Assembly: GCA_028335825.1 (NCBI GenBank)
Contig: JAIOKI010000009.1
Span: 1 to 64,000 of the forward strand
DNA: 64,000 bases
Reading direction: 5' to 3'
Source of the DNA: Nosema muscidifuracis
Taxonomy: Eukaryota; Microsporidia; Nosematidae
Shown: positions 26,460-40,160 of the stretch, in pieces
Numbering within the stretch: position 1 is the first letter of the stretch
How the letters are laid out: each line of letters opens with the position of its first letter
Notes under the pieces: model-generated
The model's input: the letters and a program-made list of their open reading frames with translations, nothing else
Told to the model about the DNA's origin: nothing
Databases searched by the model: none
Program-made: the position numbers and the translations under genes

Positions 26460-27400
26460 TTTTGGATAATATTGCCATGGAGATCTAGTAAATTAAAGAA
26501 ATGTTTCTCCTTAATTAAGAACTTCTTCTTTTATGATCCCTGTATTTTTTTAATTTTTTGCCATATAATACTAATTAAAGTATTCCGTATCCTAAACTTT
26601 TGCAAGACATTCCTTCTCACTTATGCTAGTGGAGTTTTTTCTTCATTTCAGATTTGAGATAAAATGCTTCTAATATTAACAGATCATTATAATATGTCTA
26701 GTTAAATTCTATTTGTTTACATAAATATCTTTAAATATTTCTTCATGTTTGATGTTCTAATTATAATCAATCTTATATTTTATTATATGATATAACTGCT
26801 TGGAAATGACTACACATCTAGTAATAAAATTCATTCAATAATTAATCATTTATGTAGCTTTCATATTTGTTGTAACTTTGAATTTCTTGTATTAATGACT
26901 TATCTTTCTTGATTATAGAACATATCCTGATCTCAATATTGTTTTTTAAGTTTAGTGTTAGATTGTTCTTTTTTATAATTTTAATTAATTTTTTGAATTC
27001 ATGTCCTGTACATCATGATTATCTATATATAATAATATCATCTATATAGACAATACAAGATTTACAAATTTTTATCCCCTTAAAATATTATCCATATAAT
27101 TCTGAAAAATGGTTAATCCTTTTCATTCATATAGTAAATGTTTATATCTAAATGATGTTTTATAAAGATCTTTTTATAAGAGCATAATATTAAAAACCCA
27201 TCTTTAAAGTCTATATTAGTAAATTATTTATTACTTTTAATTTAAGAATTAAATGTTCTATATCTATCTAGATCTACTATTTTGTTATGATATATCAAGT
27301 TTAATATTATTATCACCCTTATATTAGGATTAATAAAGCTCTTATGTTTCTATCCATGTTTATTTTTGATTCTATACTATAATATTTCGATAACAGAAAC
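26460..27400 (-). mobile_element. Ty3/gypsy-like LTR retrotransposon fossil (RT and RNase H)
   Basis: Minus-strand reading shows a reverse-transcriptase block with the YIDDII active-site motif (about 27031-27048) and, upstream of it, a palm-type segment with IDFKDGF (near 27200). An RNase H-like block follows at about 26470-26680. The order RT then RNase H and the YIDD form point to the Ty3/gypsy group. The fossil is heavily broken, with well over ten breaks, and no LTRs are recognisable. Protease and gag parts could lie toward 28.6 kb but cannot be shown. The downstream side ends near the Mutator-like relic. It looks old. Confidence 0.65.
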
Positions 27401-29780
27401 TTTAATACTTCTTCCATATCATCTTTATATTTTTTAAAAATATTGTAATTCTTCTCTACATTTCTATCATAGACTAGATGAATATTTTATGTTCTTATTT
27501 ATGATTCCCTAAGGTATAATATAAAACTTTAGAAAATATTCTTTCTTTTTATAATATATATCTTAAATTTCTTTTCAAGGTATTTTCACTCTTTTATAAA
27601 TTGAAGATAATATGAATATATACATCATGCTAGTATCAAATACTACTTTATTTTAAATTTTGTAGATATATCAAATATTCTACATTTAATATTTTATTAT
27701 ACTACCTTTACTTTTATATCGAAATTTCTTCTTGATTCCTAATACTTATTTTATAAACAATCTTCTTTACTATATATCAATTATTTGTTAAATCTTGGAT
27801 ATATTACATCATCAATTTTCTCTTTATTAATCATTTTATTGCTATATATTTCAAGTATATTATTTAGTGTCAGTATATATGTTTTACTATTGAATATTCT
27901 TTTCTAACTCCACAAATAATAATTTTATTGAAACATACCCTGGTATCTTATACGTCGTGTTTTAATCTAACTTTCTTCAATATATTCTAATATCTTTGTT
28001 CTTTTCTTTATAATGACTTATAAATATCAACAACATCTATTCATTTTTAAGAAACATTTTCTATTTCTCATATGTGATTTTCTACAAAACTTTAAATACT
28101 TCTGTGACAATTTATTATTTCATAATCAGATTTACTTAATTTTGTCTACATTATTCATTATTTTGAACCATCTATATATTTCAAGCTTATTGATTTCTTG
28201 AAATTCTTTGTCTAATATTATGATAATTCAATTATATTATATACTAAAGGTTTATTTATGTCATTGAAATCAAAAGTTATCCTTATATTTATATATGAAT
28301 TTATATACGATTATAACCAGTTATATTATCTTCAGTTATGGATGAATATTTCTGAATGAAGTACCAATTACTTTGTACTTAATACGATAATTCAATATAA
28401 ATAATTAAATGTTTTAATTTACAAAGACTTTAAATATGTTTGTTTATAATAAAAAAACAAGTATCTTCTTATTTTAATTATTAATTAATCGAATATAGTT
28501 TTATCTTTGATTTAATCTTGTACATCATATTATCTACACACAATTATAAAAATCTTTTTTAAATAATTTTAATTATGTCAGATTATTTATTAATATATTA
28601 TTTTTCCCTCATAGATAAAACTTGAATTTAGATTCTATATATTAAAAAATACAGGAAAGTATATAATACTGTTTTTTATTATATATTAAATATTAATGTG
28701 AGTATATGTATTTTATCTTGAATTTAATATAATTAGTTTATGAATGTATTTCAGTTTTTGATAAATGTAAAAATATTATTTATTAATAGAATAATTGACA
28801 TAGTATTTAGATCATGTTATATTTATCTTTACTTAGTTAAATATTTAAACTGTATAAAATTCAATAAAAATAAATCTATGTATACTGAAAATTTATAAGA
28901 TTAATCATTATCATATTTATAAAATAGAAATCAAATTTTATGACAAAAAGTTTATTATGAAATATATATTATTTTTAATGTTATTACTAATTCTATTACA
29001 AATTTGTTTAATTAGTATAATTTAATTTATTTACTTAATGTTTTATGTAACATATATTTTATTTCTATAATATAATTTCTTATTTGTCTATTATTATTTA
29101 TTCAATACTTAACTTATCAATGACTAGAAAATCACTTTTCTGTTAAAGATACTATAATTAATAATTTATCTGATACTTCTAGTTCTTAAGTAAAATAATT
29201 TTCTTTAATATTATAAGAAGATTCATCAATAAAATTTAATCTTATGAATTTTAATAGTTACATATCATTATAAACTTAACATATTTTATATATTCTTCTC
29301 CTTATACTCACAATTTATTCTTATTTGAAATAAAGTAATTACTTCAGTCTTATACAATTATTAAATGTTCACATGTTCTCAGTCTTCTTATTTGATAAAG
29401 CCTCCTTGTATTTTTTAGTAAATCAGAGATATAAATATAAACATAGTTTATGTAAATCATTTGATAAGAAATTGATTTATTTATATCATCTTTAAAAATA
29501 GTTAATTTATCATTTTCTTAGATTTTTAATTCTAAACGATTATCATTATCAAATACACTTAATCTATAACATGATATTTAATTTAAATACTTTTAATAAG
29601 GTGTAAATATCTAACTAATAATTTTTAGATTATATGAATAATTTCATGTAACAGAAATATTACACATAACCTTCTGATAATAAACTAAAAATATTAAATT
29701 TTAATTTGAAAACTAATCAGTCTTATCAATGGTAAATAATGATAAATTTGAAATGTTAAAAAGAGATTATTAAGATTCAT
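27401..29780. other. AT-rich stretch, possible far end of the Ty3-like fossil
   Basis: No gene is supportable. The part up to about 28.6 kb may derive from the adjacent LTR-element fossil, judging by slightly less extreme AT bias, but I see no diagnostic motif. Confidence 0.35.
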
Positions 29781-30006
29781 ATGAATTCACAAGAAAATCA
29801 AAATATATTAAATTCTGATAATATGATCAATCTAGAATAAGATGATCTAGTTAAAAATAGTACATCAGAATTATCTTCAATTGATTCTGAAATACTGGTA
29901 CTGATAATAGAAATAAAGAATATAGTGAAAATTAAGACTCAATCAAAAATAATATTGTATAGAAGAATCAATGAGAATGAACTATTTTGCATTGATAGCT
30001 TATGAA
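29781..30006 (+). pseudogene. Possible decayed reading frame
   Basis: From the ATG at 29781 a protein-like, Asn/Ser/Glu-rich frame (MNSQENQNILNSDNMINLE) continues past one in-frame stop through LVKNSTSELSSIDSEI to a stop near 30006. Composition resembles the N-terminal, low-complexity part of the Cys-rich family protein at 56-57 kb, but no cysteine scaffold is visible after it. No CC-type motif is present. It may be a fragment of a lost gene or a chance frame. Confidence 0.25.
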
Positions 30007-30010
30007 GAAT

Positions 30011-33000
30011 TTATAAAATAGTATTAGATATATAATAATAATGTGTAAAATTAAGTAATAAATAATTATATGTAATTTATAATGAGTTATTTTTAGTGTT
30101 TATTAAAATCAATTCAAAGTTTATGTTATTGTAATAACTAGTGTATAGAAGAATTATCATTATTAGATATGAATAATTATTTTAGTTAAGACACATATGT
30201 AAGATTTTGTTAATCTTTTAAAATTGATAATATCCTACGCTTATTTTCATAACGTTAAAGAAGCTAATATTAATATTATTAAAGAAATTGATGATCTGTG
30301 TATAGATATTGATAATTATAAATCTTAAAAATTTACTACATATAAATTTAGATATAAGATATTTAAAAGATACCGTTTCAATCTTTCATTTCTTAATAAC
30401 TGAAAAATAGTAATCTTAAAGACAATTTGAATGTTTTACAAATGAAGAAGATTAAAAAATAGATACAAGATTATTTGATCATAGGTTTTCTATATATTAT
30501 AATTCTATTTTTTAACATATTCATCAAATGAAATAGAAGACGATCAAAAGTCTAAATATTTCATCATAATACCTGTGTATTTTATATAAATTTTATTCAT
30601 GAGATTTCTAGATGTATTAGCATATAAAAATATTCAGCTCTTGGTTTGTAAATTTTCTTATCATCATTATGCTATATAATGTACATATTATGAAAAGATA
30701 TTTTAATGATGTAATTATTAAATTGTTTATTTAATAAAATATGAATTGTATTTTGTCGAATACAGTTTTTATTTTAGAATATTAACTTACTTTATAATTA
30801 TTTTTTTATTATTAAAATAATACATTATAATACAAGTAACAAAAATAATTGATCTAATATTTAGTATTAAGATATAAAAATCTTCTATTATTTAAATATA
30901 TATAATTTTAATTAAGTATTTACAAAACTTTTCTAACTAAAATTATTGAGTATAAATTTCTTATATTCAATACTATTGTGAGATTAAACATTCTTTACTA
31001 TAAATATAATTCTTGAACCCTTATTAACTTGAATTTAAATCTATATATATATAAATAACTCATAAAAATGAAATCTATATTTGAACATGATATTACAATT
31101 ATATCATCTAAATAACATCACAAATAAATATTTTAGTATTCTTTTTTGAATCACTAATTAATTTTTATAGATGTGTCATATAATATCTTCATTGATGTTC
31201 AATCAATCATAAAATAGAATCTAAAAAATATCTTTCAAATATTTATTATTGATAAAAAATTTCTTATGTCTTACTAATCTATATATCATTGACAATTAAA
31301 TCTAATAATATTTTTTATCCCTCTTAAATAAGATCATTTTTTTATATCTCATAGAATTAATGAATAAAGAAAATTTAGTATGACTCGACTTATTTAATCA
31401 ACATTGTACACAGTTTATGATAAATGTCTTAAAATTTATATTTCTTTCTTTATATTAAGTATCATTATCATAAATAGATTTTTAGATTAAAATTATGTCA
31501 GATCTTTATTAAGTATATTTCAATAATTTAGATATAATTAGAATATTAGAGGATCAAAGTAATTTTACACAGAAAATAGTATATTATTAAATTATATATT
31601 CTAATCTATACTTTTCTTATACATAAAGAATATTTATACTTCATCATATATTTTTATATTATATAGTATAAGAATATCATGATCTATTTTACTTATATCA
31701 TTTTTTGTAATATCTATACTTATTAGATATTATTCTTGTATAAGAGAGAATATAAAAATTTTCATAAGGACTGTAAAACTAATTTAATACAATCTAATGT
31801 GTATATGATGACTGATAATAGAAGAAAGTACAAGAGTACAAGAATTAATGATTTAGCAATATTTATACTCTAAATATATACAAATATCTTATTAAAAATA
31901 ATTTCATTTTTGTTATTTCAACTATCTACAGGAATTATAAATTTTTAACTTTTTTATATTTTATCTCTAATATTGTGTATTAGAATAATTTCTCTTTTTA
32001 TTTATAATAATTGACTTTTCTTAATTTTTTACCGTTATTTCAAATTTATGTTTTTTATTCTTTAGATATTACTTTTATATATGATAAAATAATAAAATAT
32101 TTACATGATATATATTTCTATTAATAACATAAGTAAGATATTTTAATATTTTAAATTTTCATGTACTTACATAAATCATAGATATATCTCAATATTTTAC
32201 AATATCTAGAACTTGTGATAAAACTTCTAAATTAAAGCATCAATATTATTTATTTTCATATCATGAAAGACATAGAAATTATTCAAAAAAAATTACACTA
32301 ATTAAATTACATTTTATATGAAATTTATTAATAATATCTCATGATTATAAATTAGTGATATAACTTATGTAATATCTTGTTCTTTTTAATATTCATCTTT
32401 ATTAATAATTTTATAATTCTAACCTTTTATATAATACAAGTATTTATAACAATATAAATCAAAAAATCTTATATATATTATGATTTGTGATTAAATCAAT
32501 CATTCTGTCTGTTTAATTTTTCTGAATATTTTCTTCTATTTCTAAAATATATGTCAGATATCATCTCATGAATATTTCAATAATTCTATTATTATAAATT
32601 TTCATCATTATTTTTATAAATTTTTATCATCGTATTATTGAATACTATACTTTGTTAATTGAATTTATTAATTTGAATATATTATTATAAATAAACAGAT
32701 AATTTATTTTTTATACTCCTCAATTTTATTTCAGTTTAAAAAATATCCCTCTATAATAATTTTGAATAAATTAATATTTTCTATAATTTTAATTTATTTG
32801 ATGATTTCTTATGCTAACTTATCTATTTAACTAAGTGTATGTATAAAAAGTATATTTTATAAATATACAATATATTTTTTGTAAATTAATTGATTAATTA
32901 AATAATGTTTCATATTCTACTATTTAGATGTATTAAATATGAAATATATTGTATCTTTGATAAATAAGTTATTTTAATTAAAAATATATGCTTAATGATA

Positions 33001-33019
33001 CAAATTGTAGAAGGGTATC
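30011..33019. other. 3-kb AT-rich spacer, no gene seen
   Basis: Both strands show dense stops. Nothing like a domain, tandem repeat or RNA fold was recognised before the Cys-rich pseudogene. Confidence 0.5.
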
Positions 33020-34004
33020 ATGTATAAAAACTCAAATTTAGATAATATTTCTATAAATTAGGAAAAAAATATTTCATCTGAATCAAATATTTCTGTCTTG
33101 ACAATACAATTATCATATGATGATACTAAAGAACAATCATTATCAAAATCTGTAGATATTTATATTGATATAAAATATGAAGAAAACATGCCAGTTGTCA
33201 AGAATATAATACTTACTGAATTAGATACTAATGAAAAGTCTTTTGAATATAAAACTCTCATTGACTGGTATAATAAAGAATATAGAACTTATGTAAAGAA
33301 ATTGAATACTCTACATTAACTTTGCAGAAATGTATGATCAATTATCCTAAATGTTTACAGAGCTCTATTAAAAAGTTATGTAAATATAAAGAAGATTTAA
33401 ATATTGATTCGATACAGATACAATATATAATGATAATCAATATTTGAATTTTTACTGACCTTCTAAATTTATTGATGGGGAAATAAAATATCACAGATAT
33501 GGAGACAATATAAAAATAGCTTCTAATCTTTTTTATAGAGAGATTGTAAAATTATGTGATACATCAAAAAATCATGATTCTTCAAATTTTGCTGCTCTTG
33601 AACTTCGTGATCAATGTCATAATGAAATTGAATGTACTGAAGAGATTTTTAATCAGATTAATTTTGAAAAATGTTCTAATTCGGATTTCGAAAAACATAT
33701 CAGAAAACTTGAAAATATATTCAATTTTAGAATGCTTAATATTAATAATACTTCGAATGTTAAAGTAAATAATAAGAAGTTACAAAAAAGAAGTCTAAAT
33801 GATTCATATTATAATTCAACATATCTTCCTCTTATCAAAGATAATCTTGATAGTATAAATAAAAAGATTTCTTCAATAGTAATACCAGTTGATTTTGTAT
33901 TAATATTGTTTATAGGATTGATAAGTGTGCTAATACGTAAGAATAAGACTAATAAAAATAAAATATTATTATTGGTAGCTTCTTTATCTCTTACAATAGT
34001 TTAA
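33020..34004 (+). pseudogene. Dead member of the Cys-rich, C-terminal-hairpin family
   Basis: This is a paralogue of the intact gene at 56029-57090 and the broken gene at 37.8 kb. An N-terminal block starts at the ATG at 33020 and runs to 33319, with an in-frame stop at codon 14. A second block near 33331 carries YPKCLQSSIKKLCKY in another frame, matching IPKCLEHYTRKLCNC of the intact protein. A third frame, about 33420-34004, carries the LCD motif, ALELRDQCHNEIEC, a C-x-NSDFE motif, a dibasic KRS, and two C-terminal hydrophobic segments split by KNKTNKNK. At least two stops and two frame changes break it. The last frame is the best preserved. Confidence 0.8.
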
Positions 34005-34309
34005 TTTATATTCTTCATTCTAAGAAATGATATATTTATGATTAATTAAATATTTAATTATCCTAGATTAGTTAAATAATCATTTTAAAATTTATTGTTA
34101 ATATATTGATATATTTTTATAATTAAATATTTAATTTAAAATATCTTCTAATATGTTACTTTTGTCATTAATTGTTAAATATTATAATTTTTATATTTAT
34201 TTATACCTTTTTTTCATAAATATTTCAATAAATAATTTTTGATTTTTTAGTTACTGTGAATATATTCTTATACAATTTCTATGTAAATTAATTTGATGAT
34301 ATAATCAGA

Positions 34310-35080
34310 AAATAATTTATTTGAATATAGTCTTTATTTTATCAATATTTTCTCTTTTCATTTTTCTTCATCAATAGTGTCTCTAATGTAATCTAGAAGA
34401 CTCTTGTTTAAATATATGGTTTATTTGTATCTATAATGAATTTAATCTTGAAAGTGGAAATTAGTCATATCACATCTACTAAATTTAGTATTAATATTGA
34501 CTTTATTTGTATATAAAAAAATAAGTGATTATTTAACAGATCATATTATATGTTATTTCTCTATTCTCAGATTTTCGATTCTATAATTCCAACCTTGAAG
34601 AGAATATTTCATTTTGAGATTATCAATATTAAAGATATATGATCTATTATATAACATTTTAATCTCTACATTTTTTGTAGTAATATCTAATTCATAGATG
34701 TATACATCTTAAAGCTTCATTATGTATCTCATATTCTATCATCGTTGAACATTACCTTCTTCAAAGAATATATATCTGGTAGCTGAATAATGCTTCTAAT
34801 TCTCTGGGTAACTAGTTTCCTTTTGTAAACAGTATTCCAGAATATTTAACATGTAACTAGTGAGTCTTTATATTATCTAAATAGTTTAGTGTGATTATTT
34901 ATATTAAATACTTAAATAAAAAAATCTGGTTCTAGATAATAATTTATGTATTTTTATAGTCTCATTAAACTTATTCAATATCATTACTACTCTTATATGA
35001 ATATTTTCACCCCTTTTATTCTGCATTCTAGTCTCATTGTAGTCTTTTTTCTAGATAAATGAACCCTTTATTTACATACT
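34310..35080 (-). mobile_element. Old LINE (non-LTR) relic, copy 2
   Basis: Minus-strand fragments match the 3' part of the fresher LINE at 41.7-43.1 kb. LFTKGN followed by LPRELEALFSYQ (about 34780-34830) corresponds to LWLTKGN...REEETPCALQ of copy 1. HNEALRCIHL (about 34695-34725) corresponds to HNEVLRCIHL. ITLETLL near the low-coordinate end corresponds to MTLESRC. This copy has many more stops and frame changes and is as AT-rich as the background, so it inserted earlier. Its upstream limit is unclear; reverse-transcriptase sequence could extend toward 35.7 kb. Confidence 0.55.
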
Positions 35081-36465
35081 GATTGATAGTGTATGTAATA
35101 TTTAATAAAAATCTATCAGTTAGAATCATCTAGTTCTCTATATTTATATATTTATTCAATGATATAACATGTTAATTAGATTTAAATTTAATATATTTTC
35201 ATACTCTAATCTCAATGATTCACAACTTTTATTTTTAAGTAATTATATCTAATATGTATTTTTAGTAATTTATTAAAATCTTAACAGATTTCTATGTTAG
35301 TAGACTATTCTTTTATATTTATTTCTAGTCCTACTATATAAAATAATTTCTTTCTCTTACAATATCATTAGAAGTTCATCTATTTTTATAAAATGAGGTT
35401 ATATAATAATCTTGTTCTATAATAATTTGAGTATATTTCATTAAGTTTTTTACTTATTTAATAAATTTCTATATTTATTTTATACTTTATTAATCTTAGT
35501 TTTATATTGAGTAGTTCATCTTTAATATCTGTTAGTCTTTTACTTATATATGTATACCCTATTAAAAATTATATTGGTAAGTGATTGATGTTCGGGATCT
35601 TATACACATAATACTGAGTATTCTTACGCGATATTTTACAATATATATGTAGTATATTTAGACATGCAAATAATTGATCTAAATACTTTGCTAATCAAAG
35701 GAATCTCTTTTAGTATCAAATACGTTATTCATTTATCACCTTCTCCTCATCGTATCAATCTCTATACTCTTTCACAATATTATATAAATCATTATGTCTT
35801 GAAAAACAGAATAATAATTTAAATTATTCTTATGCTATTCAATTTAGAAGTCAACTTATTATAATCTTAAATTTATCTTCTAAAAATAACAAATGTATCT
35901 TGTTTAATTAATTAATATTCTAATCATAATAAATAGTTTCTTTAATTTTCTATGAGTTTATGTCTTATGCCTTGTTCCTTTGTCTAGTTTTCTTAGATAT
36001 ATCTATTTATTTGTTTTTAATATAATTTGAATTTAATGTTGTAAATTAATGTTTGCTTATATGAATAATATTATTATTGTAAATTTTTAGATTTAAAATA
36101 TTTTTCAATTTTTTAATTGTTGTGTATTTAGCTCTGATTATTTTTTCAACTATATTATCTATCCAAAAATCATTTCTTGATAAATTATTTGAATTATATC
36201 CTATATATAAAGATTTTGTAAAAAATGTTGAAAATTAAATTTAGTGAATTTAGGTCAATCTGTACTTTACTTTATTGAGTTTATTTTTTTCTTGTTATTT
36301 CTACATCTTCTATCTCTTTATAATTTATTTCAGTCATACTCATCTAACTATATATTTATATTCTCTTATCTAAGTGAGATTTCTTTCTTTTTTGATGAAT
36401 AACTTTTGTTATATTATTAAATAAATATCTTTAAAATTGTTACATTATATTTATGTTTTTTAATT
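35081..36465. other. AT-rich stretch, perhaps the 5' side of the old LINE
   Basis: No gene is supportable. The lower half up to about 35.7 kb is slightly richer in G+C and may hold unrecognisable reverse-transcriptase remains of the adjacent LINE copy. Confidence 0.35.
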
Positions 36466-36660
36466 CAAGAATATGCTTTCATATACTCAATATTTCTATT
36501 ATTAAAAAAATATCTTTGAGACTTCTTAGACCTTTATCTCATTTAATAATCTAGTTCATGATCTGTAAGTATTTTATAAATTTTAGTTTCTTTTTTTACT
36601 TATCTTTATGAGATTATAAAAGTATCACTTGTAAATATTAATCATTTTATTTTTCATTAT
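36466..36660 (-). mobile_element. Possible LTR-element RNase H fragment
   Basis: A minus-strand patch around 36550 reads like the TDHE segment of Ty3-type RNase H, preceded by a Lys-rich helix and followed by a basic stretch. It is short, heavily broken and isolated, so the family assignment is tentative. Confidence 0.25.
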
Positions 36661-37788
36661 TATATATGTTTAAATTTATAATTTCATAATATTATTTTTA
36701 TTAAATGGTATTTTATGAATAAGTTACAATAATATATCAAATATATTCATTTTTCTAAAATCATGATAATTTGTCATAATTGTCAGTACATATTTATTTC
36801 AGTATCATTGAAAAACTTCTTACCTAATTTTATAAATATTCTTATGAAAATATAAAAATATAATTTTATGATTTCAATATATTCTCATTCTTTAATTCTA
36901 ATTTATAATCTCAATATTTGTATCATGAGGTAATTATATCTGTTGTTTCTACAAACTAAGTCTAAAAATATTGAAGAAGTATTTATTCTTCTCATAAATA
37001 TAGAATGTTGATTTAAAATTATGTAGTTGATGTTTCTAATCTTATTTATAGGTTATATTAAATTAACTAGAATCACTATAAATATTACTCAACAAATAAA
37101 TATTATTCTTTCTCAATAAATAATATAATTGATATAAAATATATTCATATATGATAAGACTATTATTTTATTTCATAGACTTTATTTAAAAGTATTCATA
37201 TACATTGTAATAGATCATCTATAATTTAATGAATAAAAGATTTAGTTCTATTAGAAAATATAAGAGGTTTTTTTGAGATGAATGAGATATCTCTAAAGCA
37301 TTGAGAAATAATGACACTAATAAAATAACTTATATCAATATATTTATAATCTTCTTGATAAATAGATTTATTAATTTATATTGATATCTTAAATGTATAA
37401 TTATATAAATTCTTATAATATTATTATTAAGTTGTTTTATATTGTATTCTTTAAATCTTATTAAATATCTTATTATTTTAGTATTAAAAGATATATACTC
37501 ATATTATTCATAACATATAAAGTATTTATCAATTGAATAAATGATCATTAATATAATTCATTTATCATATATTATTTAATAAATTTCTTTAATGTTAGAT
37601 ATAAATATTTAAAGCATTATGTTTAAATTAATATTTTAATTTAGATAATTTAATTAATTAAATTTGTTTACAGTTATTAATTTATTTTATAATTAATATT
37701 TTATTGATGAATAAGTTTTATTCAAATAATAAAAAATAATTAATAATAATATTATTTGATAAATAAGTTACTTTTATTAATTATTATA
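36661..37788. other. AT-rich spacer upstream of a Cys-rich family gene
   Basis: No gene, RNA or repeat was seen. No CCC-type start motif occurs just before the ATG at 37789, unlike at the intact paralogue. Confidence 0.5.
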
Positions 37789-38719
37789 ATGTATAAATAT
37801 ATCATTACAAGCATCTACAAAATGATACCACCCTTATTACAATCTAAAGATCCACATATTTCATATGAGATCGATTTTTATAACAACAAACATGTTGATT
37901 ATATAAGATTATACATTGAAAAGATTTCTCATATTAACATTATTATAAATAAAATTTGTAAATCGTCTTCTGGTAATAATTCTTGTATATCTTCTTTCCC
38001 TAAATGTTTAGTAAGAAATACTAAGAAGTTTTGTGTTTGTGATCCTGACTGTGTATCAGATATAATGAAAGAAATAAATTTTAATACTGACTGTCAATAT
38101 TTCAATTTAGAAGATCTGTATGATGATACTGAGTATATAAACTGCTGTGGATTGATGTTTCTACCAGAAGATGATAAGATAAAACAAGTCATACAAGGTC
38201 GAAATATTTTAAATTCAAAAAATGATTTTTATAGATCTCTCTATGATACATGCGAAGATGAAGTTTATTTTTCTAAACTTCAGTGTGCTAGTGCTGAACT
38301 AAGAGATCAATGCTTAAATAAACCTGAATGTATTTTAGATTCATTCGATGGTAAATTTCCGAATGAATGTCAAAATGAAGATTTTACAACAAATGGGTGA
38401 TTTCTTTGGTAAGTCTTTAAAAATATTTGAAGATGATAATATGACACATAAAGAATTATTAAACTTATTCTCTCATAAATTTAGAAATAAAAGAGAGATA
38501 ACTGGTGAATACAATATTTTGAATAATACTCTTAATATAAGTACAGAGAAGATTGATTATATAAAATCATTGACTGTAGTAGGATCTATAATATTTATTA
38601 TTATACTGGGTTGTATAATGTATTGTACAAAGAATAACAAGTACAAATCTTTAAAAATTGGATTTTTTACAGTCATTATATCATTATTGATATTTATTTT
38701 AGTAGCTAATAATTATTAA
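37789..38719 (+). pseudogene. Frameshifted member of the Cys-rich, C-terminal-hairpin family
   Basis: The first frame runs from the ATG at 37789 to a stop at 38400; an upstream in-frame TTG at 37756 is less likely as the start. It holds the full cysteine scaffold: FPKCLVRNTKKFCVCDPDC, then NLEDLYDD, a CC pair, TCED, LQCASAELRDQC, and ECQNEDF. The reading frame then shifts by +1 within about 38380-38397 and continues to 38719 with FGKSLKIF, a dibasic KREI, and two hydrophobic helices split by KNNKYKS. The two frames together cover every element of the intact paralogue at 56-57 kb, so a single indel separates it from an intact gene. This could be real decay, an assembly error, or less likely recoding. 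No signal peptide is evident. Confidence 0.75.
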
Positions 38720-39399
38720 AATATTTTGATTTGATATTTATCCCCTTATAATAAAAATCATTTTTTGTTATGAGAACAGAAAATCTTTAGATAGTCATTA
38801 TTAAAATATTTTGAATAATATTAATATTTATCTTACATAGAAATTTAAAATAATAATAAGCATGACATACTATCAAATATGTTAATGATTACAAAAAGAT
38901 AATTATTACCTCTTATTATAACTTTATTAATTACAGAAGTAAGATCTTCATATTCAACTATATAAATTATAAGTTTTATTTTATATCATGGATAGATGCA
39001 GACATTCCTTTCCTTTTTAGAGATGTTCAATAGAAAAATATCGAACTAAGAACAAAAAATCTATCATTTCGAATTTCTACCACTCATAAGATAATCTTCA
39101 TATTGATACATAAATCCATTATTTTTCAAAATAATCTTATTAATAATGAAACATTAGAACATTTATGTCACTTTTTTTCTAACCAATATATACTCAGATT
39201 GTAAGAGTACATTTTACAACACTTAAAATATATTCTAATAAGTTGTATATAAAAACTTTACAAATTAATTAAAATTTAGTATTTTACTACTTTCTTTAAT
39301 TAAATTATCTATATAAAATTTCCATAATTAAGTTCTACTTTTATAATAATATTTATTAGACAATTAGTTTCAAATTCTTACTGATCATCTTAATACTCT
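38720..39399. other. AT-rich spacer, no gene seen
   Basis: No coding frame or repeat was recognised between the Cys-rich gene and the integrase fossil. Confidence 0.45.
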
Positions 39400-40160
39400 T
39401 AAATCATAATGTATATTCTTTAATAGTCTCTCATTATATAAGAGACATACTGTAATATTTTTACATAAATTTAAATATCTTCTCTAATATATACTAATCT
39501 AAAAAGTTTATTAATTTACACTAACTTATCTTGTTATTATTTTTAAATATTTTTAAAGACTGTATTCTTTCTCTATCAACCCGATTTATACTTAACTATT
39601 TCTATTGTCATATAGATTAGTCTAATATGATGAATAATATTATATTTTTCTATAAACAAACTCTTATTAATTTTACTCTTCCTTATTTCTTATACTATTC
39701 ATGTTTACTTTCCTATAATTTATAAAATCTATTCCATTATCAGTAACTTTTTTTTCTTGAATACATAAATGATTAAGAATTCTACTATTTCTATTGTTTT
39801 TTTATTTTTAATATCTATCTCATTATCTTCTATATATGATATCAATATCTCTATAATACATTAATTCTATAAAATCAATAAAATTCACTTCAATTTTTTC
39901 ATACAAATCATTCGTTTTTTGAGTATACTTTTGATACATTACACTCTTTCTAATCTTAATTTCGATCTATTCTTTCATACCTGGTCAATAATTATTTTTT
40001 TCTACCTTGATATTTTGAGGTCTTTTCTCTATGACTTATATCAATTTACTTCATTTTTTATATTCAATATTTTTTCATTGTTTTTTTGAATATAATGATG
40101 ATTATTTAATGACATTTTAATCGAGTATTCTCTTATAAAATTCTTTATTTTCTATATTCT
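39400..40160 (-). mobile_element. LTR retrotransposon fossil (integrase part)
   Basis: The minus strand shows an integrase zinc-binding-like block with YWPGMK and a following Cys-containing CQKY (about 39900-40000). Further on, a core-domain TDNG motif appears at about 39730. This order is typical of Ty3/gypsy integrases. It is heavily broken with more than ten breaks, and no LTR is visible. It may or may not come from the same family as the RT fossil at 26.5-27.4 kb. Confidence 0.55.

Noticed and set aside
26472-28201. Two short plus-strand frames at 26.5 and 28.0 kb
   Set aside because: The first is antisense to the Ty3-like fossil, the second lies in its possible upstream flank; both have T-rich chance hydrophobic composition.
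38398-38416. Intron explaining the frame change in the Cys-rich gene (GGTAAGT at 38409)
   Set aside because: The GTAAGT lies after the stop codon of the first frame, so splicing there cannot bypass it.
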